63,086 nucleotides of DNA from Candidatus Hydrogenedentota bacterium. GTDB taxonomy: Bacteria > Hydrogenedentota > Hydrogenedentia > Hydrogenedentales > CAITNO01. Location: contig CAITNO010000121.1 in NCBI GenBank assembly GCA_903893795.1, positions 1-63,086 on the forward strand, written 5' to 3'. Position 1 is the stretch's first letter, and every line of letters begins with the position of its first letter. The notes under the pieces were generated by a model. The model was not told the origin of the DNA, searched no databases, and saw nothing but the letters and a program-made list of their open reading frames with translations. Positions 53,683-62,946 of the stretch are shown piece after piece. The translations under genes were made by a program, and so were the position numbers.

Positions 53683-55659
53683 TCAGGGCCTATACCACGG
53701 GATCGTCAGCGACGACATCTTCGGGTCAACCAGGTTGACAGTCGTGACGAACTGCCCGCTCGCGGGGATCACGCATCCCCCGGGGGAGGACAGGTTCAGC
53801 GTAAACGTGCGGTCACCGCTGCGCAGTTGATTAGGCAGGAGCGGAATGGAAACGGTCTTCGTAAACTGCCCAGTATCAAAATGTACCGTGATGGGTCCGT
53901 CCGTATAGTCCAACCCGGGAATGGCCGTTACGGCCACCGGTGTGATGGTCAGGTCCGTAGCACCGTCCACCGGACGCGACAGGGAAATGGTCACGCTTGC
54001 CGAAGGCGCCTTTTCATCCGCGTCGATATTCACGGGGTCCATAAAGGCAGCAGGCGGCTCCAGAAGGGCGCGTATGGCACTGTAGGTTAGGTCGAAACGC
54101 CCGTAATAGTCCGGGTCAGTCGGCGCGGAACAGCTCGACCCGCCTCCCCAGAGCTGACCTATAATCTGTCCCGTGGCGCTCACGGCAAGGGGACTGCCGG
54201 ACGAACCGGGTTCGGTGACACCCAGACTCCAGACCACCTGGTGATACAACTCCGGAAAAGGATTGGAGACATCGACAATGGCCCCGTCACTAATCCGCTT
54301 GAAGTCTCCCCAGGGATGGTGAATGCACACCACAGGCGTCCCCACAGGCGGCTTCGTGGCGCTCCACCCCATCCGCGGCAACTCCGCAGGCGGATCCTTG
54401 CGCATCCGCATGAAGCTAAAATCATTGCCACCGCCGGTGACGCCGGTGCCCATCGACCCTGCCAGATAATCCGCCCCGCCCACCGTGCGCGGCACGGTCA
54501 ACAGTGCAGGCGCCGTTCCGTTGCAGGTGGCCGTCTGATAGCGCCAGTAGAATTCGAGCGACTCGGCCCCCCGCGTTCCCGTCTGTCCCTGCACGCAGTG
54601 GTTTGCCGTCAGCACATAGGGCAGTGAGAGGCAGGGATTCCCGTCGGCGAGCAGGGTGCAGGTGCAAAAGAGCACGCCCGTATTGTCAATTGTCCCCAGT
54701 CCGCCGACAGCAAGCGCAAAGTCGGCCCATTCTGGCCGGCAGGAAACATCCAGATTGCACGGACCGGCAAAGGCCTTTTCCCCGGCCTGCTTCAGAGGGT
54801 CACGATAGATATGGGCGACTTTGGATATCCGTACCGAAAAGGGCTGGGCGGATACATCCACGGGAAAACGGCACTCCACCATGACGGTCTCCCCGGAACA
54901 CGCAGGCGCCCAAAAGGGCCACTCGCGGACACCGCCGACGTCCAGTGGACCCACCGCGACCTCGGGATGGGCCGCATCATACAAAATGACCTCCGCTCCC
55001 GGAGGCAGCGAAATCTCGTCAAAAGCGATGCGCTCTCCCAATGCCCCCGGTGACGTAATCGAAGTGGCCCACACCGTACCGCTGACCAGCGCGTTCTTCT
55101 GCCCCGGCACATGCTCCAACGGCTGCGGCAAATCGCGAAACACACCGATTCGCATGGGCTTTTCGAGGGCTTCCGACGCAGCGTCTTCCGCCGCCACCCG
55201 TTTCATGTCCGGCGCGGCCAGCGCAATGCGCGGCACCCGGTTCATCTCCTCACGGGTCAAACGCGCCACCGGCCGCTTCTCGGTCGAAACACCCGCTTTG
55301 CCCGGTTTCATGGGCGCTTCCTGCTTGGCAACGCTTGCTTCCTCCGCCCCGGCCAGGCCCAGTCGCACCGCCTCGTCCTCGCTGAGCAGCCTGCCGTCCT
55401 TGACATAGCGGACCGTCACAGGCCCGTCTCCGGAGGCGCCAATCGCCATCGCCTGCACAAAGTCCTTTTTCATGCCCGTGGCCTGAAGCCACGTGGCGGC
55501 CAGCGTGCCCCCTGCGGGAAGCGCCTTTTCACGGGTCAGAAACGTACGGGCTTCATTCTTGCTCCAAGCGGTCCCTCCCGCGCCATGGGCGTTAAAAGCA
55601 AAAAGGCACACCACTGCTGCGCAGGCCAGAAGATGCGCTGTCCTCATACACCCCGTCAT
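53683..55659 (-). CDS. Secreted lysyl-endopeptidase-like serine protease with Calx-beta-like tail
   Basis: About 658 residues from ATG 55659, whose ATGA overlaps the stop of the upstream protease gene (the long reading to 55812 runs back into it). A signal peptide ends at AHGAG. The trypsin-fold domain has the His in LTANHCV, the Asp in GGNDFSFMRM and the Ser in TEPGSSGSPL, and GQLWGGGSSCSAPTDPDYYGRFD matches the Achromobacter protease I family. The last 110 residues (EKAPSASVTISLSRPVDGATDL ... TVSIPLLPNQ) look like a Calx-beta domain. A Lys-specific digestive protease is the likely role. Confidence 0.83.
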   Translation of the reverse strand: MTGCMRTAHLLACAAVVCLFAFNAHGAGGTAWSKNEARTFLTREKALPAGGTLAATWLQATGMKKDFVQAMAIGASGDGPVTVRYVKDGRLLSEDEAVRLGLAGAEEASVAKQEAPMKPGKAGVSTEKRPVARLTREEMNRVPRIALAAPDMKRVAAEDAASEALEKPMRIGVFRDLPQPLEHVPGQKNALVSGTVWATSITSPGALGERIAFDEISLPPGAEVILYDAAHPEVAVGPLDVGGVREWPFWAPACSGETVMVECRFPVDVSAQPFSVRISKVAHIYRDPLKQAGEKAFAGPCNLDVSCRPEWADFALAVGGLGTIDNTGVLFCTCTLLADGNPCLSLPYVLTANHCVQGQTGTRGAESLEFYWRYQTATCNGTAPALLTVPRTVGGADYLAGSMGTGVTGGGNDFSFMRMRKDPPAELPRMGWSATKPPVGTPVVCIHHPWGDFKRISDGAIVDVSNPFPELYHQVVWSLGVTEPGSSGSPLAVSATGQIIGQLWGGGSSCSAPTDPDYYGRFDLTYSAIRALLEPPAAFMDPVNIDADEKAPSASVTISLSRPVDGATDLTITPVAVTAIPGLDYTDGPITVHFDTGQFTKTVSIPLLPNQLRSGDRTFTLNLSSPGGCVIPASGQFVTTVNLVDPKMSSLTIPWYRP

Positions 55660-57341
55660 GGCTTCGTACCCCGTGCCAGCATGCCCGCAAGCATCAGCGC
55701 GCCCACCAGCGCCGCCACGGCGGCCGCATTGGCCGCACTGGCGGCCTTGAACCACTGGCAGCCATTGTCGCTGGTGCCGCTCTCTCCCTCTGCGGGGGCG
55801 GGGGAGAGCCACTTCTTAATCAGGGGGTACGTGACATCAAAACGACCAAAGTAATCCGGCTCATTCGCCGAACCGCAACTGGCATAGCCGCCGTACAACT
55901 GGCCCACAATCACCGGATTGGACTGGATGAAGAGGGGACATCCCGAAGAGCCCGGTTCCGTCGTGCCCTCCTGCCAGTGAATCTCGTGAAAGCGCTCTAT
56001 TGGTTTTAGACGTGCGCCATCGCGGGGACTGCCCGTGTCCGTAATCGTCCCGAAGGAAATGCGTTTTGCCTGACCCTCGGGGTGATGAATCGCAGCCACT
56101 TCTGTCCCCACCGTCGCCCCATCGGTCGAATACCCCGCATAGCTAAGTCCGTCCGGCGGACTGTTTTTCAGACGCAGAAAGCCGAAGTCCGTTCCGGTGT
56201 CGTTGGATGCCCCCGCCAGAAAACGCGCCCCGCCGGTGGTATGGGGAACCTTGCTCATCTCCGGTGCCGCAGAATCACAACTGTCCGACTGATACAGCCA
56301 GTACACTTCTATGGAATCCGCCTCCGACTGGTCGCTCACGCAATGATTGGCCGTCAGAAAGTAGGGTATCTGCGAATCAGCCACCGTGTCGGCGACAAGC
56401 GCCCCCGTGCAGGCCCAAAGACCGTCCGAATTGGCTTTCGCCAAACGTCCCACCGCCATGGCAATCGTCAGCCAGTCGGCGCGGCAGGCGACATTGATAT
56501 TACAGGACCCCACAGAACTCGATTTCTCAAAAGGAAACCGGTACATCCAGCCGATGCGGTCCACCAACAACAGCACCGAATCGGCCGCAGTGCCTGCCGG
56601 AAGGCGGCACTCCAGCGTAACGGCCTCGTTGTAGCATGAAGGGCCCCATCCGGACAAGGTAATCGCTTCCAATTCTTCACGCGCCTCCGGGTTGTAAGAC
56701 ACCAGTTCCACACCCTCCGGAAGGTCCAACGCATCAACATGAAGCCGAAGCCCCACGGCGCCCAACACCCGCACCGTCGCCGTCCAGGCCCGCCTGCCGT
56801 CAGGCAGCTCATGCCACTCTCCAAAAGCGGCCGCATTTCCCCGCAGGGATAGCGCCGCGGGCAACACCATCACCAAACCATAGCGCATCGGTCCCTTGGC
56901 GGCTCGGTCCTCCTCAACCGTCTTGGACTCCGCCGGAGCGGTCAAAACGGTTTCCACACGTTGCGCCGCCGAAAGGCTCAGCCAAGGTGTCGGTTTGTTC
57001 ACCGGTATCGCCTTCGGAAAACCCGGCTTAACCTCGGGAGCAACCGTCACAGGAGGCTCGTCCCACCGTTTCGGCGGCACATCCAGCCCTTCAAGGACAC
57101 TCTCGGAAAGAACTTCCCCCTGCTCGCCCAGGTAAATATCCTGCGTGCCCCCCCTTGAAAGCGATTGCAGATGATATCCGCGCACCAGCGCACCCGATTC
57201 GGTGCTTTCCTGCCATGCCAAAAGCACCTGCCACTCCGATGAGGGGAATCCCGCATTTACGAGAGCAACTGGGTAATCGACCGCAAACACAGTGGTGGCG
57301 AGGCACAAAAGAAGGGCAAAACAGACTGTCACTCGCTTCAT
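55656..57341 (-). CDS. Secreted lysyl-endopeptidase-like serine protease with C-terminal membrane tail
   Basis: A 561-residue protein starting MKRVTVCFALLLCLATTVFA with a signal peptide. The catalytic triad is readable: His333 (FLTANHCV), Asp385 (DTGTDFGFLR) and Ser466 in TEPGSSGCPL. About 280 residues of N-terminal prodomain precede it. The ending GQLYGGYASCGSANEPDYFGRFDVTY matches the same API-like family as the next gene. The last 30 residues are hydrophobic with a short basic end (ALVGALMLAGMLARGTKP), a likely membrane or sorting tail. The two proteases are a coupled tandem pair. Confidence 0.85.
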   Translation of the reverse strand: MKRVTVCFALLLCLATTVFAVDYPVALVNAGFPSSEWQVLLAWQESTESGALVRGYHLQSLSRGGTQDIYLGEQGEVLSESVLEGLDVPPKRWDEPPVTVAPEVKPGFPKAIPVNKPTPWLSLSAAQRVETVLTAPAESKTVEEDRAAKGPMRYGLVMVLPAALSLRGNAAAFGEWHELPDGRRAWTATVRVLGAVGLRLHVDALDLPEGVELVSYNPEAREELEAITLSGWGPSCYNEAVTLECRLPAGTAADSVLLLVDRIGWMYRFPFEKSSSVGSCNINVACRADWLTIAMAVGRLAKANSDGLWACTGALVADTVADSQIPYFLTANHCVSDQSEADSIEVYWLYQSDSCDSAAPEMSKVPHTTGGARFLAGASNDTGTDFGFLRLKNSPPDGLSYAGYSTDGATVGTEVAAIHHPEGQAKRISFGTITDTGSPRDGARLKPIERFHEIHWQEGTTEPGSSGCPLFIQSNPVIVGQLYGGYASCGSANEPDYFGRFDVTYPLIKKWLSPAPAEGESGTSDNGCQWFKAASAANAAAVAALVGALMLAGMLARGTKP

Positions 57342-57711
57342 GGGCCATATTCCTGACTACGGATACAACGCTGCTTGTGCGCTCTCGGGATACACACCAT
57401 CTGCTCGTTAACAAAAGTGTACCCCAAAACCAGTCCAGGACGGAATGTTTTCCCGCCGTTGCGGGCAAACATGGCCTTCCAGAAAGGATTTTCAAGTCCT
57501 TGCCCCCTTTATTCAAAGTCGGAACTGATGTGAAACCGCCAAAGGCACCCAATGGATGCCATAGACCTCTGGCTAATCCAGGCAACCCCTCCGGGACTTC
57601 GATCAAAGCCCTTACTAAACCTGCCAAGTGCCCCTGAATTATGCTATGCTCTTGCCTTGTGCCACCCGTTCAGGCGGCACATGGAAACCTGGGGAGAAGA
57701 ACACGAGACCA
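57342..57711. other. Region between the protease pair and dxs
   Basis: A 370-base gap with no credible gene. A TATGCT hexamer at 57645-57650, about 60 bases before the dxs start, could be a -10 element, but no good -35 (TTGACA-like) sits 17 bases upstream, so no promoter is called. The protease promoter on the minus strand would lie near 57350-57450. Confidence 0.4.
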
Positions 57712-59601
57712 ATGATGCGGGTACTAGACAGCATAAACAGTCCAGCCGATGTGAAGAAGCTCACATTGGAGCAATTGGAAGAGTTGGCGGACGATCTGCG
57801 CGGGCAGATCATCACCACGGTGAACCAAAACGGTGGCCATCTTTCCGCGCCCCTGGGGGTGGTGGAGCTTGCCATTGCGCTGCACCGGGTCTACGACATT
57901 GGCGCCGACCAGCTTGTGTGGGATGTGGGCCATCAATGCTATGCCCATAAACTGCTTACCGGACGGCGCGAGAACTTTGAAACCCTCCGTCTCAAGGATG
58001 GAATCAGCGGTTATCCCAAGATTTCAGAAAGCCCTTTCGACTGTTTCGGCACCGGTCACAGCTCCACCTCCATCTCCGCCGCGACCGGCATGGCCGCCGC
58101 CCGCGACAGGCTTGGCCTCAAACATCACGTCATTGCCATGATTGGCGACGGTGCCATGACCGGCGGGATGGCTTTTGAGGCTCTGGGGCACGCCGGCCAC
58201 CTGGGTCTGGACATGCTCGTGATCCTCAACGACAACAAGATGTCTATTTCGCCCAATGTCGGCGCCCTGGCCCATTATTTCAACCGCCTCATCACGGCCC
58301 GGCCCTACAAACGCGCCAAGCAGGACGTGGGCACCTTCGTCAAGACCCTCATCGGCGGCCGCGCAACGCGCACCATTCAGGATTTCGAGAAATCCATCAA
58401 GGGCTTTATAACCAAGGGCGGACTTTTCCAGGAGCTGGGTTTCAACTATTTTGGTCCTGTCGACGGGCATGACCTCCCGCTCCTCATCGAATTGCTCGAA
58501 CGCATCAAGGATGTCAAAGGACCCGTCTTTCTGCACTGCACCACCGAAAAGGGCAAGGGGCTCCGGCAGGCCGAACAGGACCCCACCAAATATCACGGCG
58601 TGAAACCGCTCTGTATCAAGCCCGATGCCGGCGAGGGTGATGCAGTCCCGGCAAAGATTGAGGCCCATCCCCCCACGAAAAAGACCTTCACGGACGCATT
58701 TTCAGAGGCCATACTGGCGGCCGCCCGCGAGGATACACGTGTCGCGGCCATCACGGCGGCCATGCCCACCGGCACGGGCCTATCAAAGTTTGAGAAGGAG
58801 TTCCCCGACCGTTTCTTCGATGTGGGCATCTGCGAACAGCACGCCGTGACCTTCGCTGCGGGTCTCGCCATCGCCGGGCTCAAGCCCGTCGCTGCCCTGT
58901 ATTCAACCTTCCTGCAGCGCGGCTACGACCAGTTGGTCCATGACGTCTGCATCCAGAAGCTACCCGTGGTCTTTGCCATTGACCGGGCCGGACTCGTGGG
59001 CGAGGACAGCCCCACACAAAACGGCACCTTTGACCTATCCTTCCTGCGCGCCATCCCAAACCTGCGCGTCGGCGCGCCCCGCGACGGCGTGGACACGGAA
59101 CACATGGTCCGCTGGGCCTTGCGGCAGAACGAACCCATCGCCGTGCGCTACGCGCGCAGCGAGGCCCCCACCATCGGCCCCGCCGAGGCGCGCGATATCA
59201 CCCGCGGCGAGCTGTTGCGCCAGGGCACGGACGCAGTGATCCTGACGGTCGGCCCCAGTGCCGGTGTGGCCCTCGATGCCGCTGAACGCCTCCAGGCCCA
59301 GGGAATCTCTGTGGCCGTGGCCGACGCAAGATGGGTCAAACCGCTCGACGCCGCGCTGCTCGACTGCCTCCGTGACCGCCCCATCCTCACGGTGGAGGAG
59401 AACACGCTGGACGGTGGATTTGGCAGCGCCGTAATGGAACACTTCGAGAAGACCGGCCAGATGGAAGGCCTGCGACTCCGCCGCCTCGGCATTCCCGATG
59501 TGTTCAGCGAGCAGGCCACCCGTGAGGAGCAGTTGGAAACGCATCACCTGGACGCCAACGGACTCTGCGCCGCGGTCCGAGAGTTGCTTGACCGTTGCTG
59601 A
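57712..59601 (+). CDS. dxs: 1-deoxy-D-xylulose-5-phosphate synthase
   Basis: A 629-residue protein from ATG 57712; the length and motifs fit the family (620-640). The thiamine-diphosphate site is GDGAMTGGMAFEAL ... LVILNDNKMSIS, the N-terminal loop is VWDVGHQCYAHKLLTG, and the transketolase C-terminal part has DVGICEQHAVTFAAG. DXS joins pyruvate and glyceraldehyde-3-phosphate to DXP, the entry to MEP isoprenoid and thiamine/pyridoxal synthesis. It stands alone; no ispA or other MEP gene is adjacent. Confidence 0.95.
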   Translation: MMRVLDSINSPADVKKLTLEQLEELADDLRGQIITTVNQNGGHLSAPLGVVELAIALHRVYDIGADQLVWDVGHQCYAHKLLTGRRENFETLRLKDGISGYPKISESPFDCFGTGHSSTSISAATGMAAARDRLGLKHHVIAMIGDGAMTGGMAFEALGHAGHLGLDMLVILNDNKMSISPNVGALAHYFNRLITARPYKRAKQDVGTFVKTLIGGRATRTIQDFEKSIKGFITKGGLFQELGFNYFGPVDGHDLPLLIELLERIKDVKGPVFLHCTTEKGKGLRQAEQDPTKYHGVKPLCIKPDAGEGDAVPAKIEAHPPTKKTFTDAFSEAILAAAREDTRVAAITAAMPTGTGLSKFEKEFPDRFFDVGICEQHAVTFAAGLAIAGLKPVAALYSTFLQRGYDQLVHDVCIQKLPVVFAIDRAGLVGEDSPTQNGTFDLSFLRAIPNLRVGAPRDGVDTEHMVRWALRQNEPIAVRYARSEAPTIGPAEARDITRGELLRQGTDAVILTVGPSAGVALDAAERLQAQGISVAVADARWVKPLDAALLDCLRDRPILTVEENTLDGGFGSAVMEHFEKTGQMEGLRLRRLGIPDVFSEQATREEQLETHHLDANGLCAAVRELLDRC

Positions 59602-59638
59602 TACTGGGAGCGCTGGCGTCCCGCCGGCTGACCGCGCG

Positions 59639-61072
59639 CTAAGACCCCGGTGTTTCTAGATACCGCGCGAAAGAACAGTTCCGGCATGAAGGGTTCGCCT
59701 CGCACCAGTCGTGGTGCATCTGGATAAGCCCCTGCTGCAACTGAAAGCCGACGCGGCGTGGGGGAGAGGGCAGCACCCAGGTTTTCATCCGCTTCGTGAT
59801 CGCATTGTCCGGTTCCCCCGGCAACGCCTCGAAAAAGGCAAGCACCCTTTCCTCCAAGTTCCGGTTACGGGTCTTCCGCGCCAGAGCCAGCCCGGCAGGC
59901 AGAAACACGTTGCCCACAATCGCCAAAATGCGCGACGCCCCAAAGATCGCCACCGGCACCGTCTGCGCCCTTCCCGCCCACGAGTAATGGGATGCCCAAA
60001 ACCCCATGGGGCGCGGAAAGATCGCCTCGAACTTTTCCAGCCGCTCCCTGGCGGAAAGCGTCTCGGCCCACACCGAATCAACCGACTCGGCCAGTCCCAT
60101 GGCGGCCGTGCGCGCGACCACCCGCGCCACACCCGACAAACGACGCTCGGGCGCATTGGCCGGACGGACGCCCACGCGGGGCCACTCCACGGCCAGCGAA
60201 CGCAGTCCCGGCAAATGGGTCAGGCGCAATTCCGCCAACCGCCGGTGGTGCTGCACCGCCGTGGAATCGCCGCTCTCCGGCGCCTCCTGCGGAAGCAGGC
60301 CCGTCATCGTAAAAAAGGCCGTTTCCAGGGCCAAAGGATCGAGCTGCGCCAGTTGACGCGCCCGTTCATAGGGCAACTGCCGCGCCAGTAGGTGAAACTC
60401 CTTTTTGAATCGGCTGTAGCCGCAGGCCGTCATAAACGCCTCATAAAGCGCCTGATCAGCCCCCGCCGCATTGGCCCGCTCCTGAAGCGCCCGCGCCTTG
60501 CTGAGCATGCGCCATTCCCCGGCCAGACGCAGGAAAGACAGCATCTTTTCCGGGGCCTCCCCGCCCACCGCCCCGGCACAGCGCCCGCAGGTCGCCCCTG
60601 CGGGCGGCTCCAGCGGCTTTTCCGCCGAAAGCGATTCAATCGCCTGTTCCGACAGCAACGTATCCAGCACAAGCGTGGCAATGTTCCTGCCCGACTGCGT
60701 ACGCGCCCCCGCGCCATCCCGTCCTGCCTCATGCACTACATGAAGAATCACGTCATTGTATCGGGGATCCTCATGATGCCCATGGGCCCGCCATCCCCCG
60801 GAACGCAAATGAATCTCCACGTCCCCCGTGTGTAGCGCACCATTGAAGAGCATTTGGGCGGTGCGAAAATCCGGCCCTTCCTGCCGGTTCAGCCAGCCCG
60901 GCGAAATGACCCGCAACCGGTGCCCTTCCAAAGTCTGCAATTCATCCACCGGCCACGGCTGCGTACGCCAGGCATCCTGAAGCAGTTCCTCCGTGATGAC
61001 AACCGCCTCCTCACGGACCTGTGTACCTGTTCCGCGCACCTCACCATAGGCTTCAGAAAACATCCGGCTCAT
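59639..61072 (-). CDS. DUF2851-family protein
   Basis: A 477-residue protein; ATG 61072 follows AGGGGT 8 bases upstream. The DUF2851 signature is clear: NRQEGPDFRTAQMLFNGALHTGDVEIHLRSGGWRAHGHHEDPRYNDVILHVVHEAG. A Cys pair (CGRCAG) lies in the middle and a Cys3 group is near the C-terminus (CEANPSCRNCSF), which could hold an Fe-S cluster or zinc. The biochemical role of the family is unknown. It lies convergent with dxs. Confidence 0.88.
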   Translation of the reverse strand: MSRMFSEAYGEVRGTGTQVREEAVVITEELLQDAWRTQPWPVDELQTLEGHRLRVISPGWLNRQEGPDFRTAQMLFNGALHTGDVEIHLRSGGWRAHGHHEDPRYNDVILHVVHEAGRDGAGARTQSGRNIATLVLDTLLSEQAIESLSAEKPLEPPAGATCGRCAGAVGGEAPEKMLSFLRLAGEWRMLSKARALQERANAAGADQALYEAFMTACGYSRFKKEFHLLARQLPYERARQLAQLDPLALETAFFTMTGLLPQEAPESGDSTAVQHHRRLAELRLTHLPGLRSLAVEWPRVGVRPANAPERRLSGVARVVARTAAMGLAESVDSVWAETLSARERLEKFEAIFPRPMGFWASHYSWAGRAQTVPVAIFGASRILAIVGNVFLPAGLALARKTRNRNLEERVLAFFEALPGEPDNAITKRMKTWVLPSPPRRVGFQLQQGLIQMHHDWCEANPSCRNCSFARYLETPGS

Positions 61073-61094
61073 GATTTGACCCCTGAACCATGTC

Positions 61095-61189
61095 CTCCGT
61101 CATTCCCGTGAAAACGGGAATCCAGGACTTCACGCGTATGCCTAAACCCTTGACAAGCCTGGATTCCCGTTTTCACGGGAATGACGGAG
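61095..61189. repeat. 32-bp inverted repeat upstream of the DUF2851 gene
   Basis: Arms at 61095-61126 and 61158-61189 are perfect reverse complements around a 31-base centre; each has the inner palindrome TTCCCGT(G)AAAACGGGAA-like core. The sequence type (GTCATTCCCG ... CGGGAATCC) resembles widespread bacterial REP elements. It sits between the DUF2851 gene and the surface-protein gene, both on the minus strand. Confidence 0.75.
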
Positions 61190-61303
61190 CGGGCCGATTT
61201 TCGCGGTGCTCCATTCTTGGACGGCTTCACGGCCATGAATGACACCTCCCTGATTTCACAATTCAGGGACATTCCGAAATGTCTTTTCCCTAAGATGCAC
61301 TAA

Positions 61304-62734
61304 TCAGGGACGTCTGTGCAAACCGGGCTTGCTCCGCCGCAATGTCACAGCCCCACCCAGGGCAGCCAGTATCGCCAGCGCCACAAGCCCAAGCCCGCCA
61401 AGCATGGGCACAGGCGCCGCCACCTGCACCGTGACCGTCTCCGAATTGACCGTCGCGGTGTCGTCCGAGCCCTCGCAGTAATACTGGCCCGCACTGGGCG
61501 CTGTAATGTCCTTCAGCTTCAGCGTCGCGTCGGTGTTGCCAAAGAGCTGTTCCGGCGCGCCGCAACTCTTGCGGTACCACTGGTAGCTCACCGCCCCGTT
61601 GGCATGCTGCGGCACCACGCTAAGCGTCGCGTCGGACTTGTTCCCCGCAACGATTGGGTTGGAGCCGCTGTACGCGAGCGAGAATGATGCCTCTGTGGCG
61701 CCGGACGATTTTCCGCCCGGAAGTTGCAGCTTGATGTAATCGTTGTACACTGCGGAATAGTTGTTCGCACCGTCGAGATACTGCACCCGCACGGTGTGAT
61801 AGCCGTTCCCGGCCGGGAGCGAGTATGCCCGCGTGGCCGTGGGCAGCATCCAGTAGCTCCAGGTCGAACCGTTGTCGCTGAACCGCATCCGCGTCACCCC
61901 GGCACCCGTATCCGACCAGGCCAGCTTGAGTGTGACCGCCTGCTTTGTGGTCGTCAACGCCCCGTCATTGATGATGATACTGCCCGTGGGCGGCGTGGTA
62001 TCCAGCAGGATGTAGTCGCTGAACACCGCCGACTTGTTGTTCGCCTTGTCGATATACTGAACCCGCACCGTCTTGTGGTCGTCGCCCGTCGGCAACACGT
62101 GGGCGGTCGTCGCCGTCAATGCCTCCCAGGCAGTCCAATGCGAGCCGTCATCACTGAAGCGCATCCGCGACACCCCTGAACCAGCCCCGTCCGTCCAGGT
62201 CAGCGTCAGGGTGACATTGGGGTTGTTCGTGGCCGACCGATTGTTGTTAATCACGATGGCCCCCGTCGGGGGAGTGGTGTCAATGACCGCCCGGACCCCC
62301 GCACCGCAATCTAGGTTGATCCAGCCGACATTTTCACCCCATGCGTAGCCGTGAAACTGGCCTGTCCCGTCAATGGTTACCCGAGACCCGCCCTGCGCGG
62401 AGGTGTCGAAACTTACCCAGCCAATATTCTCCCCCCACCCATAGCCCGAAAGCGACCCGCCGTTATTGTTCACCCCAAAATCTGTCGCCGATGAATTCGA
62501 GTAGTACGTTGCGCCGCCTGCGGGAGTGCCATTGCCCAGACAAAGCCAACCGCTCGACTCGCACCACGCGTAGCCGGACAACACCGTGTTCTTGACGACC
62601 ACACCGTTTGTGCCATCGCCCTGAAAGTTCACCCAGCCGACATTCTCACCCCATGCGTAAGGTTTTAGACTGTCCACGTTGGACGCAGAACTCAAGAGCG
62701 TAGGCAAGGCAAGAAACACGCATGTAGTCCACAT
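61304..62734 (-). CDS. Secreted repeat protein with GWGENVGW motifs and sorting-like C-terminus
   Basis: A 476-residue protein (AAGGA 8 bases before ATG 62734). After a short signal peptide there are four copies of a YAWGENVGWVNF-type motif (residues 26-37, 55-66, 98-109 and 130-141; the second is YAWCESSGWLCL). Two Ig-like segments of about 75 residues starting TTPPTGAI and TTPPTGSI follow, then an SYQWYRKSCG Ig-like region. It ends VPMLGGLGLVALAILAALGG followed by AVTLRRSKP, a hydrophobic stretch with a basic end. A surface adhesin or structural protein is likely. Confidence 0.8.
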   Translation of the reverse strand: MWTTCVFLALPTLLSSASNVDSLKPYAWGENVGWVNFQGDGTNGVVVKNTVLSGYAWCESSGWLCLGNGTPAGGATYYSNSSATDFGVNNNGGSLSGYGWGENIGWVSFDTSAQGGSRVTIDGTGQFHGYAWGENVGWINLDCGAGVRAVIDTTPPTGAIVINNNRSATNNPNVTLTLTWTDGAGSGVSRMRFSDDGSHWTAWEALTATTAHVLPTGDDHKTVRVQYIDKANNKSAVFSDYILLDTTPPTGSIIINDGALTTTKQAVTLKLAWSDTGAGVTRMRFSDNGSTWSYWMLPTATRAYSLPAGNGYHTVRVQYLDGANNYSAVYNDYIKLQLPGGKSSGATEASFSLAYSGSNPIVAGNKSDATLSVVPQHANGAVSYQWYRKSCGAPEQLFGNTDATLKLKDITAPSAGQYYCEGSDDTATVNSETVTVQVAAPVPMLGGLGLVALAILAALGGAVTLRRSKPGLHRRP

Positions 62735-62946
62735 CCCGTTATCCTTTTACCGTCTCGACCGCAAGGCTCCTTCGTCAATCATGGCCCCCTTGCGCCATGA
62801 CAACTGAACCGCCGGTCACCTTCGTTCCATCACTTCCTCAATCAATAGGAAACATTTGCCAGATCGCCCGTGCCGCTCGTATTGCCTCCAACTATGTCGT
62901 ATGCGGTGGTACTGCCTGTCACGCGGTTCGCCGCCACATAATTGGC
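62735..62946. other. Flank between the surface gene and the right IS end
   Basis: About 210 bases. On the minus strand an open frame reads out of the IS end into TANYVAANRVTGSTTAYDIV and stops at 62842. It could be the 3' end of a gene cut by the element or chance. No ribosome site or domain supports it. Confidence 0.3.

Noticed and set aside
57640..57650. A dxs promoter with TATGCT
   Set aside because: The -10-like hexamer lacks a matching -35 at a normal spacing, so the call would be guesswork.
61290..61580. Minus-strand frame overlapping the end of the GWGENVGW protein
   Set aside because: It is a shadow in another frame of the larger protein, which has a clear start and C-terminal tail.
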